From Aliagarivorans taiwanensis DSM 22990 (GTDB lineage: Bacteria; Pseudomonadota; Gammaproteobacteria; Enterobacterales; Celerinatantimonadaceae): 64,000 nt of DNA. The notes under the pieces are model-generated. The model searched no databases and had not been told where the DNA came from. It worked only from the letters and a program-made list of their open reading frames with translations. A program made the position numbers and the translations under genes. Location: positions 113,276 through 177,275 of the forward strand of contig NZ_AUBZ01000004.1 in NCBI RefSeq assembly GCF_000429505.1, in the 5' to 3' direction. Shown in pieces: positions 29,578 through 40,247 of the stretch; the first letter of the stretch is position 1; each line of letters opens with the position of its first letter.

Positions 29578-30213
29578 TTAGGCAATAAAACCGTCGCGGA
29601 TTTCGCGCTCAGAATCAGTCAGAGATGCTTGGAACGACTCACGGTCGAATACGCGAACCATGTACGACTTAATCTCTTTCGCGCCAGCGCCTTCGAGCTC
29701 GATGCCCAGCACAGGCAAACGCCACAACAGCGGAGCCAGGTAGCAATCAACCAAGCTGAACTCTTCGCTCATAAAGTACGGCATTTCGGCAAACACTGGA
29801 GCGATGGCTAGCAGGCTCTCTTTAAGCTGCTTGCGCGAAGCTTCAGCGTCTTCACCGCGCTCAATCTTGTGCACCAAGCTGTACCAGTCGTTCTGTACAC
29901 GGTGCATCATCAGGCGGCTTGAACCACGTGATACTGGGTAAACAGGCATCAGCGGCGGATGAGGGAAACGCTCATCGAGGTATTCCATGATGATCTGCGA
30001 TTGGTACAACACCAACTCACGATCAACCAAGGTAGGTACAGAGCTATAAGGGTTCAGGTCAACCAGATCTTCTGGCAGGTTGTTTGGATCAACCAGATTG
30101 ATTTCGACACTTACTCCCTTCTCAGCCAGTACGATGCGCACTTGATGACTGTACAAGTCATTGGCACCAGAGAATAACGTCATTACCGAACGTTTGTTGG
30201 CAGCTACAGCCAT
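29578..30213 (-). CDS. sspA: Stringent starvation protein A SspA
   Basis: SspA has a glutathione-S-transferase fold, binds RNA polymerase and alters promoter use in stationary phase and acid stress. ATG 30213 follows a clear GGAGGG and gives 211 residues. The N-terminal thioredoxin-like domain (VMTLFSGANDLYSHQVRIVLAEKGV) and the helical C-terminal domain with SLVDCYLAPLLWRLP are typical. Like other SspA proteins it lacks the GST catalytic residue pattern. It stands just downstream of the petABC genes on the same strand. Confidence 0.95.
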   Translation of the reverse strand: MAVAANKRSVMTLFSGANDLYSHQVRIVLAEKGVSVEINLVDPNNLPEDLVDLNPYSSVPTLVDRELVLYQSQIIMEYLDERFPHPPLMPVYPVSRGSSRLMMHRVQNDWYSLVHKIERGEDAEASRKQLKESLLAIAPVFAEMPYFMSEEFSLVDCYLAPLLWRLPVLGIELEGAGAKEIKSYMVRVFDRESFQASLTDSEREIRDGFIA

Positions 30214-30299
30214 TGAACCCTCCACAAAACTGTTTATCTACAACGATTAAACGGCAACAGCGTAGCACTGTTGCCGTACACTGCCAGTGCAGCGCGATA

Positions 30300-31040
30300 T
30301 TAGTGAACGTCTCGCCAGTACTCTTTCTTAAGCAAGTAACTGAAGATAAAGAAGATCACCAAGAAACCGAGCACCCAATAGCCGAGGCGCTTACGCTCTT
30401 GCTTAACGGGTTCGGCTGAATAGACCAGATAGTTTACCAGATCTAACACCGCTTGGTCATATTCATCTTCACTCATTTCGCCGCTACCGTCAGATTCGAT
30501 GCCAACAAACACCTGTTGCGGCTCTCCGTCGATCAGAGGCTCTTCGTAAACTGCGCGGGGGATGCCCTGCAATTCTTGAAGCACATGCGGCATACCGACA
30601 CTTGGGAACACCAAGTTGTTCACGCCGTAAGGGCGACTTGGATCTTCGTAGAAGGTGCGCAGATAGGTATATAGCCAGTCTGCACCACGAACTCGCGCCA
30701 CATTAGTGAGGTCCGGCGCGGGCGCACCGAACCACTTGGCGATTTGCTCTTCGCTGGCAGCGTTCTTCATCAGCTCACCGGATTTCACACCGGTAAACAC
30801 CAGATGCTGCTCCATCAGCTCGATGGGAATATCGAGGTCTTCAGCTACCCGGTTGTAGCGTTGGTACTGGGTGCTGTGACAGCCAAAGCAGTAGTTCATA
30901 AACAGCTTGGCACCATTTTGCAGTGAGGCCTTGTCGCTTAGGTCATACTCCGCCTTGTCCAAATGAACATTGGAGCCACCCGCTGCCAGAGCCAAACCGG
31001 GAACAACGAACACTAATGCTAAAAGTAGTTTCTTCATCAT
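30300..31040 (-). CDS. petC: Cytochrome c1 of the bc1 complex
   Basis: This is the haem c subunit of ubiquinol-cytochrome c reductase, facing the periplasm. The 246-residue precursor has a signal peptide ending near ALA-AG (about 19), the haem motif CFGCH (about 52-56), a methionine ligand in VGMPHVL, and a C-terminal anchor helix (YWVLGFLVIFFIFSYLL). It overlaps petB by four bases and follows petA and petB in the usual order. Confidence 0.95.
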   Translation of the reverse strand: MMKKLLLALVFVVPGLALAAGGSNVHLDKAEYDLSDKASLQNGAKLFMNYCFGCHSTQYQRYNRVAEDLDIPIELMEQHLVFTGVKSGELMKNAASEEQIAKWFGAPAPDLTNVARVRGADWLYTYLRTFYEDPSRPYGVNNLVFPSVGMPHVLQELQGIPRAVYEEPLIDGEPQQVFVGIESDGSGEMSEDEYDQAVLDLVNYLVYSAEPVKQERKRLGYWVLGFLVIFFIFSYLLKKEYWRDVH

Positions 31041-32248
31041 TTGGTCAATCTCTCAGGCAAGGGCTTGGTCGCTTCGTTTTTGCTGTAGAACCAAAGCAGA
31101 ACAAAGAAGGCGAAATACCCGAAGGTGGTGATCTGCGCCAGCAAGGTTCTGCCCTCGGTTGGCGGCAACACACCCAAGACACCCAAAATAATGAAGCAAA
31201 CGATGAACTGAGCAATGTTGATACGGTGCAACATACTGCGGTAACGCCAAGACTTTACCTTACAGCGGTCTAACCAAGGCAAGATAAACAGCACCAGAAT
31301 CGAAAGCCCCATCATGATCACGCCACCGAGTTTGTCGGGAATGGCCCGCAAGATGGCGTAAAACGGAGTGAAGTACCATACCGGCGCAATATGCTCAGGG
31401 GTCTTCAGCGGGTTGGCGATTTCGAAATTCGGCTTCTCCAAGAAGTAACCGCCGCCATCTGGCATAAAGAAGATGACAAAGCAGAAGAAGAACAGGAAGC
31501 CCACTACCCCGACAATGTCCTTAACACTGTAATAAGGATGGAAGGGGATGCCATCTTTCGGCCAGCCATTGGCGTCTTTGTTTTTCTTAATCTCGATACC
31601 GTCAGGGTTGTTCGAACCCACTTCGTGCAGTGCGATAATGTGCAGGAATACCAGCATCACTAGCACTAGCGGCAAGGCCACCACATGCAAGGCGAAGAAG
31701 CGGTTGAGGGTTGCCCCCGATACCACATAGTCGCCGCGGATCCACAGGGTTAGGTCATCGCCAATCACCGGAATTGCACCGAACAGCGAGATAATTACCT
31801 GAGCGCCCCAGTAAGACATCTGCCCCCAAGGCAGGATGTAGCCCATAAAGGCTTCCGCCATCAGCACCAGGAAGATCAGCATGCCGAACAGCCACAGCAA
31901 CTCGCGGGGCTTTTGGTAGGAGCCGTAGATAAGCCCGCGGTACATGTGCAGGTATACCACCACAAAGAAGGCCGAGGCGCCGGTAGAGTGCATGTAGCGC
32001 AGCAGCCAGCCCCACGGCACATCGCGCATGATGTATTCCACCGAGGCGAATGCGCCTTCTGCGGTAGGGTTGTAATGCATGGTCAGCCAGATGCCGGTTA
32101 GCAACTGATTGACCAGCACCAACATGGCCAGTGAGCCGAAGAAGTACCAGAAGTTAAAGTTCTTGGGAGCTGGGTACTTGCTGATGTGCTTTTCCCAGGT
32201 TTTGGTCATTGGGATCCGATCATCGATCCACGAAATCAATGCTTTCAT
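31037..32248 (-). CDS. petB: Cytochrome b of the bc1 complex
   Basis: This is the membrane haem b subunit that oxidises and reduces quinone in the Q cycle. The 403-residue protein has eight to nine transmembrane segments. Paired histidine ligands lie in helices B and D (YMHSTGASAFFVVVYLHMYR and FALHVVALPLVLVMLVFLHI), and the Qo-site PEW-like motif appears as APVWYFTPFYAI. It starts three bases after petA ends. Confidence 0.96.
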   Translation of the reverse strand: MKALISWIDDRIPMTKTWEKHISKYPAPKNFNFWYFFGSLAMLVLVNQLLTGIWLTMHYNPTAEGAFASVEYIMRDVPWGWLLRYMHSTGASAFFVVVYLHMYRGLIYGSYQKPRELLWLFGMLIFLVLMAEAFMGYILPWGQMSYWGAQVIISLFGAIPVIGDDLTLWIRGDYVVSGATLNRFFALHVVALPLVLVMLVFLHIIALHEVGSNNPDGIEIKKNKDANGWPKDGIPFHPYYSVKDIVGVVGFLFFFCFVIFFMPDGGGYFLEKPNFEIANPLKTPEHIAPVWYFTPFYAILRAIPDKLGGVIMMGLSILVLFILPWLDRCKVKSWRYRSMLHRINIAQFIVCFIILGVLGVLPPTEGRTLLAQITTFGYFAFFVLLWFYSKNEATKPLPERLTK

Positions 32249-32251
32249 CGC

Positions 32252-32839
32252 TTATGCCTCCTGATCCACACCGACCAAAATGGTGCTGTCGTCCAAGTAT
32301 TGATGAGGAGGCACTGCCAGGTTCAACTGAGCAGGCACACCGGAGAACACCCGTCCGGCCATATCGAATTTCGAGCCATGGCAGGGGCAGAAGAACCCGT
32401 ACTCAACACCTTGTACCTGCTCAGCAAAGCTGCCCGGCAAGTAGGTGGGCGAGCAGCCCAAGTGAGTACACAGGCCAACACCGACAAACAGCTGCGGCTT
32501 GATGGAACGATGTGTGTTCACGGTATACGGCGGTTGTTGCGGTTCCGATGAATCAGGGTCAGCGAGCTTGTCGCCAATCTGCTCAAGATTATCCAATACC
32601 GCCTGCGGGCGATTGACCACCCACACCGGCTTTCCGCGCCATTCAACCCGGATCAACTGACCCGGTTCAACTTTACTGATATCGACTTCGACAGGAGCTC
32701 CGGCCGCACGTGCTTTAGCACTGGGCGTCCAAGAACTAATAAAAGGGACTGCTGCGAACGCGGCGCCAACTCCTCCTACGACACTCGTAGTCCAAGTTAA
32801 AAAGCGGCGACGTCCAGCATCGACAGGAGCGTTACTCAT
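32252..32839 (-). CDS. petA: Rieske iron-sulfur subunit of the bc1 complex
   Basis: This is the 2Fe-2S subunit that takes an electron from quinol. ATG 32839 gives 195 residues. The longer reading from 32869 is not supported. The N-terminus has a Tat-like signal anchor (GRRRFLTWTTSVVGGVGAAF, twin arginine) and the cluster motifs CTHLGCSP and CPCHGSKFD are complete. It heads petABC. The roughly 245 bases between it and rpsI hold the rpsI terminator and presumably the pet promoter, which I could not place. Confidence 0.96.
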   Translation of the reverse strand: MSNAPVDAGRRRFLTWTTSVVGGVGAAFAAVPFISSWTPSAKARAAGAPVEVDISKVEPGQLIRVEWRGKPVWVVNRPQAVLDNLEQIGDKLADPDSSEPQQPPYTVNTHRSIKPQLFVGVGLCTHLGCSPTYLPGSFAEQVQGVEYGFFCPCHGSKFDMAGRVFSGVPAQLNLAVPPHQYLDDSTILVGVDQEA

Positions 32840-33028
32840 CCACTGAATCTCCGTTAAGGATCCGCACAAATTATTGTTAATTTATCCTTGCGGCTTGCTG
32901 CACAAGCTGAGGTTATCGCTACATGTAGCTCAAGAGCTATAAATATGTTAACGATAAGGTAGCTGAATGGTAATAAAGTTCCCCTGATTTAACAAGGGAT
33001 TCAGGGCATTTCTGCGGGGCGGCAGGCA

Positions 33029-33054
33029 TAAAAAAAGCCCGGATAAACCGAGCT
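33029..33054 (-). terminator. Rho-independent terminator of rplM-rpsI
   Basis: On the minus strand AGCTCGG/CCGGGCT, with one G-U pair and a 5-base loop (33054-33036), is followed by a run of T. It lies about 30 bases after the rpsI stop. Confidence 0.82.
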
Positions 33055-33084
33055 TTTTGACAGTATAAAGTTTGGTCTCTGCAA

Positions 33085-33477
33085 TTAACGCTTAGAGAAT
33101 TGCGGACGACGACGTGCTTTACGCAGACCAACTTTCTTACGTTCAACGCGACGTGCATCACGAGTAACGAAGCCAGCTTTACGCAGTTCAGGGCGTAGGC
33201 TCTCATCGTACTCCATCAGCGCGCGGGTGATACCGTGACGGATAGCACCAGCTTGACCAGTAGTACCACCACCTTTAACGGTGATGTACAGGTCAACTTT
33301 CTCAGCCAGTTCAACTAGCTCTAAAGGTTGACGAACAACCATACGAGCAGTTTCACGACCGAAGTATACGTCTAGTGAACGCTTGTTAACTTGAATGTTG
33401 CCGCTTCCTGCTTTCAGGAATACACGAGCGGTAGAGCTTTTGCGACGGCCAGTGCCGTAGTATTGATTCTCAGCCAT
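33085..33477 (-). CDS. rpsI: 30S ribosomal protein S9 (uS9)
   Basis: S9 is part of the small-subunit head, and its C-terminal tail reaches the P-site tRNA. The 130-residue protein starts [15 protein letters not shown] and ends RRPQFSKR, the universally conserved tail. It follows rplM by 17 bases in the conserved rplM-rpsI operon. Confidence 0.98.
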   Translation of the reverse strand: MAENQYYGTGRRKSSTARVFLKAGSGNIQVNKRSLDVYFGRETARMVVRQPLELVELAEKVDLYITVKGGGTTGQAGAIRHGITRALMEYDESLRPELRKAGFVTRDARRVERKKVGLRKARRRPQFSKR

Positions 33478-33494
33478 TGTTCAAATTCCGTAAC

Positions 33495-33923
33495 TTAAAT
33501 ATCTAAAACTTGTGGTTGCTGAGCAGCGTGGTTGTGCTCAGGACCGGCGTATACTTTCAGTTTACGGAACATTGCACGGCCTAGAGGACCTTTAGGCAAC
33601 ATACCTTTAACCGCAGACTGGATAACACGCTCAGGGGCTTTCTCGATCAGCTTTTCGAAGCTGATTGATTTCAGACCACCTGGGTAGCCAGTGTGCGAGT
33701 GGTAGATCTTGTCGCTGGCTTTCTTACCAGTTACAGCTACTTTCTCAGCGTTAACAACGATGATGTAATCACCAGTGTCTACGTGAGGAGTGTATTCTGC
33801 TTTGTGCTTACCACGCAGGCGGCTTGCAATTTCAGTTGCGATACGACCCAGAGTTTTGCCCTCTGCATCAACAACGTACCAGTCGCGTTTTACGCTTTCT
33901 GGCTTGGCTACAAAAGTTTTCAT
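33495..33923 (-). CDS. rplM: 50S ribosomal protein L13 (uL13)
   Basis: L13 is an early-assembly large-subunit protein. ATG 33923 gives 142 residues, the exact E. coli length. The longer reading from 33974 enters the leader. The sequence [20 protein letters not shown] and the block [20 protein letters not shown] are typical. The transcript leader of about 150 bases is long enough for the L13-mediated autoregulation known in E. coli, but I cannot identify the element here. Confidence 0.98.
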   Translation of the reverse strand: MKTFVAKPESVKRDWYVVDAEGKTLGRIATEIASRLRGKHKAEYTPHVDTGDYIIVVNAEKVAVTGKKASDKIYHSHTGYPGGLKSISFEKLIEKAPERVIQSAVKGMLPKGPLGRAMFRKLKVYAGPEHNHAAQQPQVLDI

Positions 33924-34069
33924 TTGTATAGAACCCAAATATTCTGTTACACCGTGTCTGTGCACTGAGCACAAACGTATAAAAAGCTACTCAATGTATC
34001 CCTTCGAATACCGAGTTAGCTGGGCTTGTTAGCATCGTCAAATCGACGACCTGTAACGTGGGTGGCGAG

Positions 34070-34075
34070 ATTATA
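34070..34075 (-). promoter_or_regulatory. -10 box of the probable rplM-rpsI promoter
   Basis: A perfect TATAAT is present on the minus strand, followed by a discriminator and a leader of roughly 140 bases to the rplM start. No good -35 box is visible, because the expected place is an A/T tract belonging to the zapE terminator. Confidence 0.5.
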
Positions 34076-34084
34076 GGGGAAGTA

Positions 34085-34116
34085 CAAAAAAAAAACACCC
34101 CTTGATGGGAGTTTTT
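34085..34116 (-). terminator. Probable terminator of zapE
   Basis: On the minus strand AACTCCC and GGGGTGTT form a stem with one mismatch, followed by a run of about ten T. It lies some 30 bases past the zapE stop and directly abuts the rplM -10 region. Confidence 0.65.
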
Positions 34117-34144
34117 ACCGTCTTTTCTGGCTTTTGCTGGCTTG

Positions 34145-35266
34145 CTAAGCCAAATGCTCCCGAGATAGGTACTCCTTGCTCTGCATCTCTTGCAGCCGCG
34201 ACAAACACCGTTCGAACTCAAACTGCAACTGCTTGCCTTGGTAGAGCTGCTCCATCGCCACTTCTGCGGCTATGATCAGCGTTACATTACGCTCATAAAA
34301 CTCATCAATAAGCGCGATAAAACGGCGCGCCGCATCCTCTTTACTGCTGTCCATCACCTTTACCCCAGATAGCAGCACCGTGTGATAGATGCGAGAAAGC
34401 TCGATGTAATCGAGCTGGCTGCGCGGCCCCTCACACAGCTCGCTGAAGCTTATCTGCAGCACGCTGTCGGCTTCGGCCTGCACCGACAGTTGCCGATGGT
34501 TGATATCGATGCTGCACTTGAAGCGCCTTGGCGAGCTGGAGAGCTGGCGAAAGTAATGAGCAAGGTTAGTGTCGGCTTGATGATCCAAGGGGTAGTGGTA
34601 GATCTCTGCCTGCTCTAGGGTGCGTTGGCGATAATCAACACCGCCATCCACATTCAGCACTTGGCAGTGCTGTTGGATAAGCGCAATGGTGGGTTCAAAC
34701 CGCGGCCGCTGCAAGCCGTTACGGTACAACAGCTCTGGCGGAATATTCGAGGTGGCCACCAAGCTCACCCCACGGGCGAATAAAGCCTCGAACAAGCCTG
34801 CCAAGATCATCGCATCGGTAATATCGGTCACGAAAAACTCATCGAAGCAGATCACCCGCGCTTGATGGGCAAAGCGGTCTGCCACTTTAAGCAAGGGGTT
34901 CACCTGCCCTTTCAAGTCGGCCAAATCATCATGCACCTGCTGCATAAAGCGATGAAAGTGCACCCGCAACTTGTCTTCGAACGGCAAGGCGCAAAAAAAA
35001 CAGTCCATCAAGTAGGTCTTTCCGCGCCCCACACCGCCCCACATATACAGGCCTTGTACCGGTTTGATTACAGTTGGCGTCGGGGTCGTGAAGTGTGCTT
35101 TTAGCTTGGAGAGAAAGCCAGTGCTGACCTCTGGCTCAGCGCTTTCCGGCCTGGCTATCAGCGCTTGATAAACCTGCGACAACGCTTGGATGGCGGCCAG
35201 TTGAGCGGGATCGGGCTGGATAATTCCCTGCTCTAAGTCCTGTTGATAGCGCTGTTCTGGGGTCAT
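34145..35266 (-). CDS. zapE: Cell division ATPase ZapE
   Basis: ZapE is an AFG1-type ATPase that acts on the Z ring under low oxygen or heat in E. coli. ATG 35266 has AAGGAG ten bases before it and gives 373 residues, close to the E. coli length. The reading from 35356 is too long. Walker A (WGGVGRGKTYLMD, about 78-85), Walker B (ICFDEFFVTDI) and the SNIPPELLYRNGLQR sensor region are clear. It diverges from zapG. Confidence 0.95.
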   Translation of the reverse strand: MTPEQRYQQDLEQGIIQPDPAQLAAIQALSQVYQALIARPESAEPEVSTGFLSKLKAHFTTPTPTVIKPVQGLYMWGGVGRGKTYLMDCFFCALPFEDKLRVHFHRFMQQVHDDLADLKGQVNPLLKVADRFAHQARVICFDEFFVTDITDAMILAGLFEALFARGVSLVATSNIPPELLYRNGLQRPRFEPTIALIQQHCQVLNVDGGVDYRQRTLEQAEIYHYPLDHQADTNLAHYFRQLSSSPRRFKCSIDINHRQLSVQAEADSVLQISFSELCEGPRSQLDYIELSRIYHTVLLSGVKVMDSSKEDAARRFIALIDEFYERNVTLIIAAEVAMEQLYQGKQLQFEFERCLSRLQEMQSKEYLSREHLA

Positions 35267-35368
35267 ATCAGGCTCACTCCTTGGGCCGGTTGAATGCTCG
35301 AAATTGATAGTACCATGTCCTGAGATTCTCAAGTATATTGAGGTTACAACCAGCACATAAGGATGACT

Positions 35369-35779
35369 ATGGACCCTACAAGCAGTGTGATATTTCTCCT
35401 GATTGGTGTCGCTATTGGATATTTTGTTAGTCGCTTGTTTGGCAAGTCTTCAGTGTCTGAGCGCTCCATTACCCAGGAACTCGATCAAAACCGTAAAGAG
35501 CTGGATAGCTACAAACAGCAGGTTCAAGAGCACTTCGCCACCAGCGCTCAACTTCTCGAAGATATGGCTAAGCAGTACCAGAGTATCTACGAGCACATGG
35601 CCAATCAGAGCAAGTCGCTGATTGGTGACGACGAAGCCCAGCACCCTCTCTTTGTCGAGTACCAGCAGAAACTTGAGTTGGAAGACACCGAAGAGGAAGA
35701 AAGCGGTGATGCTCAACCTAAAGACTACGCCAATCAACCTTCCGGCCTGTTCAAAGAAGGCCAACGCCAAGCAAGTTAA
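35369..35779 (+). CDS. zapG: Z-ring/envelope biogenesis protein ZapG (YhcB, DUF1043)
   Basis: This small inner membrane protein is linked to division, cell shape and envelope growth in E. coli. The 136-residue form starts at the second ATG (35369), which is better spaced from AAGGA than ATG 35363. One N-terminal transmembrane helix (SVIFLLIGVAIGYFVSRLF) is followed by a coiled coil with SAQLLEDMAKQYQSIYEHMA and an acidic tail. Its place beside zapE and degQ matches E. coli yhcB. Confidence 0.9.
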   Translation: MDPTSSVIFLLIGVAIGYFVSRLFGKSSVSERSITQELDQNRKELDSYKQQVQEHFATSAQLLEDMAKQYQSIYEHMANQSKSLIGDDEAQHPLFVEYQQKLELEDTEEEESGDAQPKDYANQPSGLFKEGQRQAS

Positions 35780-35858
35780 TCGGAACTAGCTCTTAAAAGC
35801 AGGGTCATAAGATCCTGCTTTTGTCGTTAAATCAGTGATATGTAGAGGAAGACATTTG

Positions 35859-37220
35859 ATGAAAACCCTAGCGAAATCGTTGCGATTGCTTTTAGCCGCT
35901 ATGTGTTTGAGTATTACTTCAAACCCATCCTTTGCGGTACTCCCTGCTGCCGTTGGTGATACCCCCATCCCCTCCCTTGCCCCAATCCTTGATGAAGCCA
36001 CTCCAGCGGTGGTCAACATTGCCGTGGCGGGAACCATTGTTAATGATCAGCAAGTGCCTGACCTGTTCCGTTACTTCTTCGGCGATGACGTGCCACAAGG
36101 GCCACAGCAGCGCCCCTTCCAAGGGCTCGGCTCGGGCGTGATTATCGACGCCAAGAAAGGCCATGTGATTACCAACTATCACGTGATCCACGAAGCCGAT
36201 GAGATTCAAGTGACCCTGAAAGACGGCCGCAGCTACGACGCCAAGGTACTGGGCCATGACCGCCAGACCGACGTTGCCTTGCTGCAAATCGAGGCCGACG
36301 ACCTGACAGAGCTGCCACTGGCCGATTCAGACAAGCTGCGCGTGGGCGACTTCGCCATCGCTATCGGTAGCCCCTTTGGTCTGGAGCAGACCGTTACCTC
36401 AGGCATTATCTCTGCGCTAGGTCGCAGTGGCTTGAACATGGAGAACTTGGAGAACTACATCCAAACCGATGCCGCCATCAACCGCGGTAACTCTGGCGGT
36501 GCGCTGATTAACCTGCGCGGCGAGCTTATCGGTATGAACACCATGATTATCGCGCCCACCGGCGGTAACGTCGGTATCGGCTTTGCGATTCCGGCCAACA
36601 TGCTGCGCAACCTGACCGAACAGATCACCCAATTCGGTGAAGTGCGCCGTGGCGTGCTCGGCGTAGCCGGTGGTGAGCTGGATAGCGATCTAGCCAAAGC
36701 GCTGGGCACCGACTCGCAGCACGGCGCGTTTGTCGACCGCGTAATGCCCAACTCTGCGGCTGCAGAAGCAGGCCTGGAAGCTGGCGATATCATCGTGTCG
36801 GTGAATGGTAAAGATGTGAAAAGCTTTGGTGAACTGCGCGCCAAGATCGGCACCATCGGTGCAGGCAAAAAGGTTGAGCTGGGGGTTATCCGCGACGGTA
36901 AACGCCGCAGCTTCGATGTGGTACTTAAGCCTGCTGAAGAAACCAACATCCAAGCCAAAGTGATGCACCCTGCGCTGGAAGGCGCGTCTCTGAGCTCTAC
37001 CACCAAAGAAGCCAAGGCCCAAGGCGTACTGATCGACAGCGTCGCGCGTAACTCGCCCGCCTTCCGCAATGGCTTTGAAGAAGGTGACATCATTGTGTCA
37101 ATCAACAAGACACCGATCACCTCCATCACCGACCTGCGTAAGCTACTGGAGACCGAGCCAAGCATCCTCGCCATCAACATTCTGCGTGGTGAAGAAACCC
37201 TGTATCGGATTATCCGCTAA
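35859..37220 (+). CDS. degQ: Periplasmic serine endoprotease DegQ
   Basis: DegQ is a periplasmic HtrA protease and chaperone. ATG 35859 follows AGAGGAAG and gives 453 residues including a signal peptide ending at SFA. The catalytic triad is visible: His in ITNYHVIHEA, Asp in RQTDVALLQI and Ser in NRGNSGGALINL. Two PDZ domains follow (about 255-345 and 360-450). The presence of two PDZ domains and no long LA-loop expansion suggests DegQ rather than DegP. degS lies next to it as in E. coli. Confidence 0.95.
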   Translation: MKTLAKSLRLLLAAMCLSITSNPSFAVLPAAVGDTPIPSLAPILDEATPAVVNIAVAGTIVNDQQVPDLFRYFFGDDVPQGPQQRPFQGLGSGVIIDAKKGHVITNYHVIHEADEIQVTLKDGRSYDAKVLGHDRQTDVALLQIEADDLTELPLADSDKLRVGDFAIAIGSPFGLEQTVTSGIISALGRSGLNMENLENYIQTDAAINRGNSGGALINLRGELIGMNTMIIAPTGGNVGIGFAIPANMLRNLTEQITQFGEVRRGVLGVAGGELDSDLAKALGTDSQHGAFVDRVMPNSAAAEAGLEAGDIIVSVNGKDVKSFGELRAKIGTIGAGKKVELGVIRDGKRRSFDVVLKPAEETNIQAKVMHPALEGASLSSTTKEAKAQGVLIDSVARNSPAFRNGFEEGDIIVSINKTPITSITDLRKLLETEPSILAINILRGEETLYRIIR

Positions 37221-37235
37221 CGTGCACATCAAGTG

Positions 37236-37266
37236 AAAAAAGGCAGCATTGGCTGCCTTTTTCTTT
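37236..37266 (+). terminator. Rho-independent terminator of degQ
   Basis: AGGCAGC/GCTGCCT with a four-base loop (37241-37258) is followed by TTTTTCTTTT. It separates degQ from degS, which therefore needs its own promoter. Confidence 0.88.
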
Positions 37267-37338
37267 TGTTTCACCCACCAACAGTTGGCTTACCGTACCA
37301 GCGTGCTATCCTACCAAAGCTAGTAGGGAGATTATTTT

Positions 37339-38406
37339 TTGTCGGTTATCAAGTATTTACTCAAACCTGCCCTGTTTGGTTTAGCGATTGCTATCGGGAT
37401 CTTGTTTGCCTTCCCAGAGTTCAGGGAGAGTGGCAAACAGCTGATCGATGACTACACCGAGGTCCCACTCGCCAGCTACTCGTCGGCAGCACGTAAGGCC
37501 GCCCCTGCGGTGGTGAACATCTACACCCGTAGCTTCCTGCAATCCTATGTGACCGCCGAGCAGCAGATCGAGAATCAGGGACTGGGCTCAGGGGTATTAA
37601 TGTCGACTCAGGGTTATATCCTGACCAACCTGCACGTTATCGCCAACTCCGATCAAATCATCGTTGCACTGCAAGATGGCCGCATCTTCAACGCTGAGCT
37701 GGTTGGCGGCGATAGGATCACCGACTTGGCAGTACTTAAGATTGACGCCTCCCCCGACCTACCGGTTATCCCGCAGAACGACCAACTCAACCCGCAAGTG
37801 GGCGATGTAGTACTCGCCATCGGCAACCCCTACAACATCGGCCAGACCATCACCCAAGGCATCATCAGTGCTACCGGTCGCAATGGTATGTCGTCCACCG
37901 GACGCCAAGACTTCTTGCAAACCGATGCTGCGATTAACCGCGGCAACTCCGGCGGCGCCTTGATTAACACCCGGGGCGAGATCCTCGGTATCAACACCTC
38001 GGCTTTTCATATCTCCGAGCAGAACGACACCTATGGCATTAACTTCGCTATCCCGTTCAAACTGGCTAAGCGCATTATGAACAGCCTGATTAGCGACGGG
38101 AAAGTGGTGCGAGGCTACTTAGGGCTAGATGGCCAGCGGATCACCCCCATGGTGGCGTCGCGCTTGAACATCTCCAATGTGAAGGGTGTGCTGGTCACTG
38201 GCGTCGACCCTAACGGTCCGGCTGCCATCGCGGGCATGATGGCCAATGACATCTTGCTGAGCATAAATGGCAACGAGGTGGAATCGGTACGCGATGCGAT
38301 GGATATTGTGGCTGAGACGCGCCCGGGAAGTGAGATTCAGGTACGCCTATATAGAAACGGGCAGCTACTTGAGCTACCCGTTACCGTATCTGAGCTGGTG
38401 TTTTAA
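37339..38406 (+). CDS. degS: Outer membrane stress sensor protease DegS
   Basis: DegS senses misfolded outer membrane proteins through its PDZ domain and makes the first cut in RseA, which releases sigma-E. The 355-residue length equals the E. coli protein. It starts with TTG 37339 after GGGAG. One transmembrane anchor (FGLAIAIGILFAFP) precedes the protease domain, with His in LTNLHVIAN, Asp in RITDLAVLKI and Ser in NRGNSGGALINT, and a single PDZ domain (about 255-345). Confidence 0.95.
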   Translation: MSVIKYLLKPALFGLAIAIGILFAFPEFRESGKQLIDDYTEVPLASYSSAARKAAPAVVNIYTRSFLQSYVTAEQQIENQGLGSGVLMSTQGYILTNLHVIANSDQIIVALQDGRIFNAELVGGDRITDLAVLKIDASPDLPVIPQNDQLNPQVGDVVLAIGNPYNIGQTITQGIISATGRNGMSSTGRQDFLQTDAAINRGNSGGALINTRGEILGINTSAFHISEQNDTYGINFAIPFKLAKRIMNSLISDGKVVRGYLGLDGQRITPMVASRLNISNVKGVLVTGVDPNGPAAIAGMMANDILLSINGNEVESVRDAMDIVAETRPGSEIQVRLYRNGQLLELPVTVSELVF

Positions 38407-38413
38407 CGGCTGA

Positions 38414-39939
<1,526 letters not shown>

Positions 39940-39971
39940 TACAATCGCACTCCAGAATGCGTGGTAGGCGT

Positions 39972-40247
39972 TTATGAAAAGACAAACAGCGCGTCTAGTT
40001 GGTAAAGCTCGATCAAGCTACGGGCTTGCTCTGAGCAACCTTGCAAGACTAGGGGCGCGTCTGGCTTTGGCTCGAATGCGGTGATAATAGCGGCAATTCC
40101 CGCAGAGTCAATCCGCGCGAGTTCCCCGAGCTGCAAACTGTGGCAGCGGTGCTGCTTGAGCTGCGGCCAGTATTCGGTGATTTCGCTGCTGGTGAGCTGG
40201 CCAGCCAGTTGCAGCGTCTGGCCATCTCCTTGTTGAATAGTAAGCAC
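39972..40247 (-). CDS. mlaB: MlaB, STAS-domain subunit of the Mla transporter
   Basis: MlaB is the cytoplasmic STAS-domain partner of the MlaFEDB ABC complex that moves phospholipids between membranes. The 91-residue protein has the STAS core with LQLGELARIDSAGIAAI near residues 38-54, including the conserved serine region. Sequence identity in this family is low, so position right after mlaC and before ibaG adds weight. Confidence 0.9.
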   Translation of the reverse strand: MLTIQQGDGQTLQLAGQLTSSEITEYWPQLKQHRCHSLQLGELARIDSAGIAAIITAFEPKPDAPLVLQGCSEQARSLIELYQLDALFVFS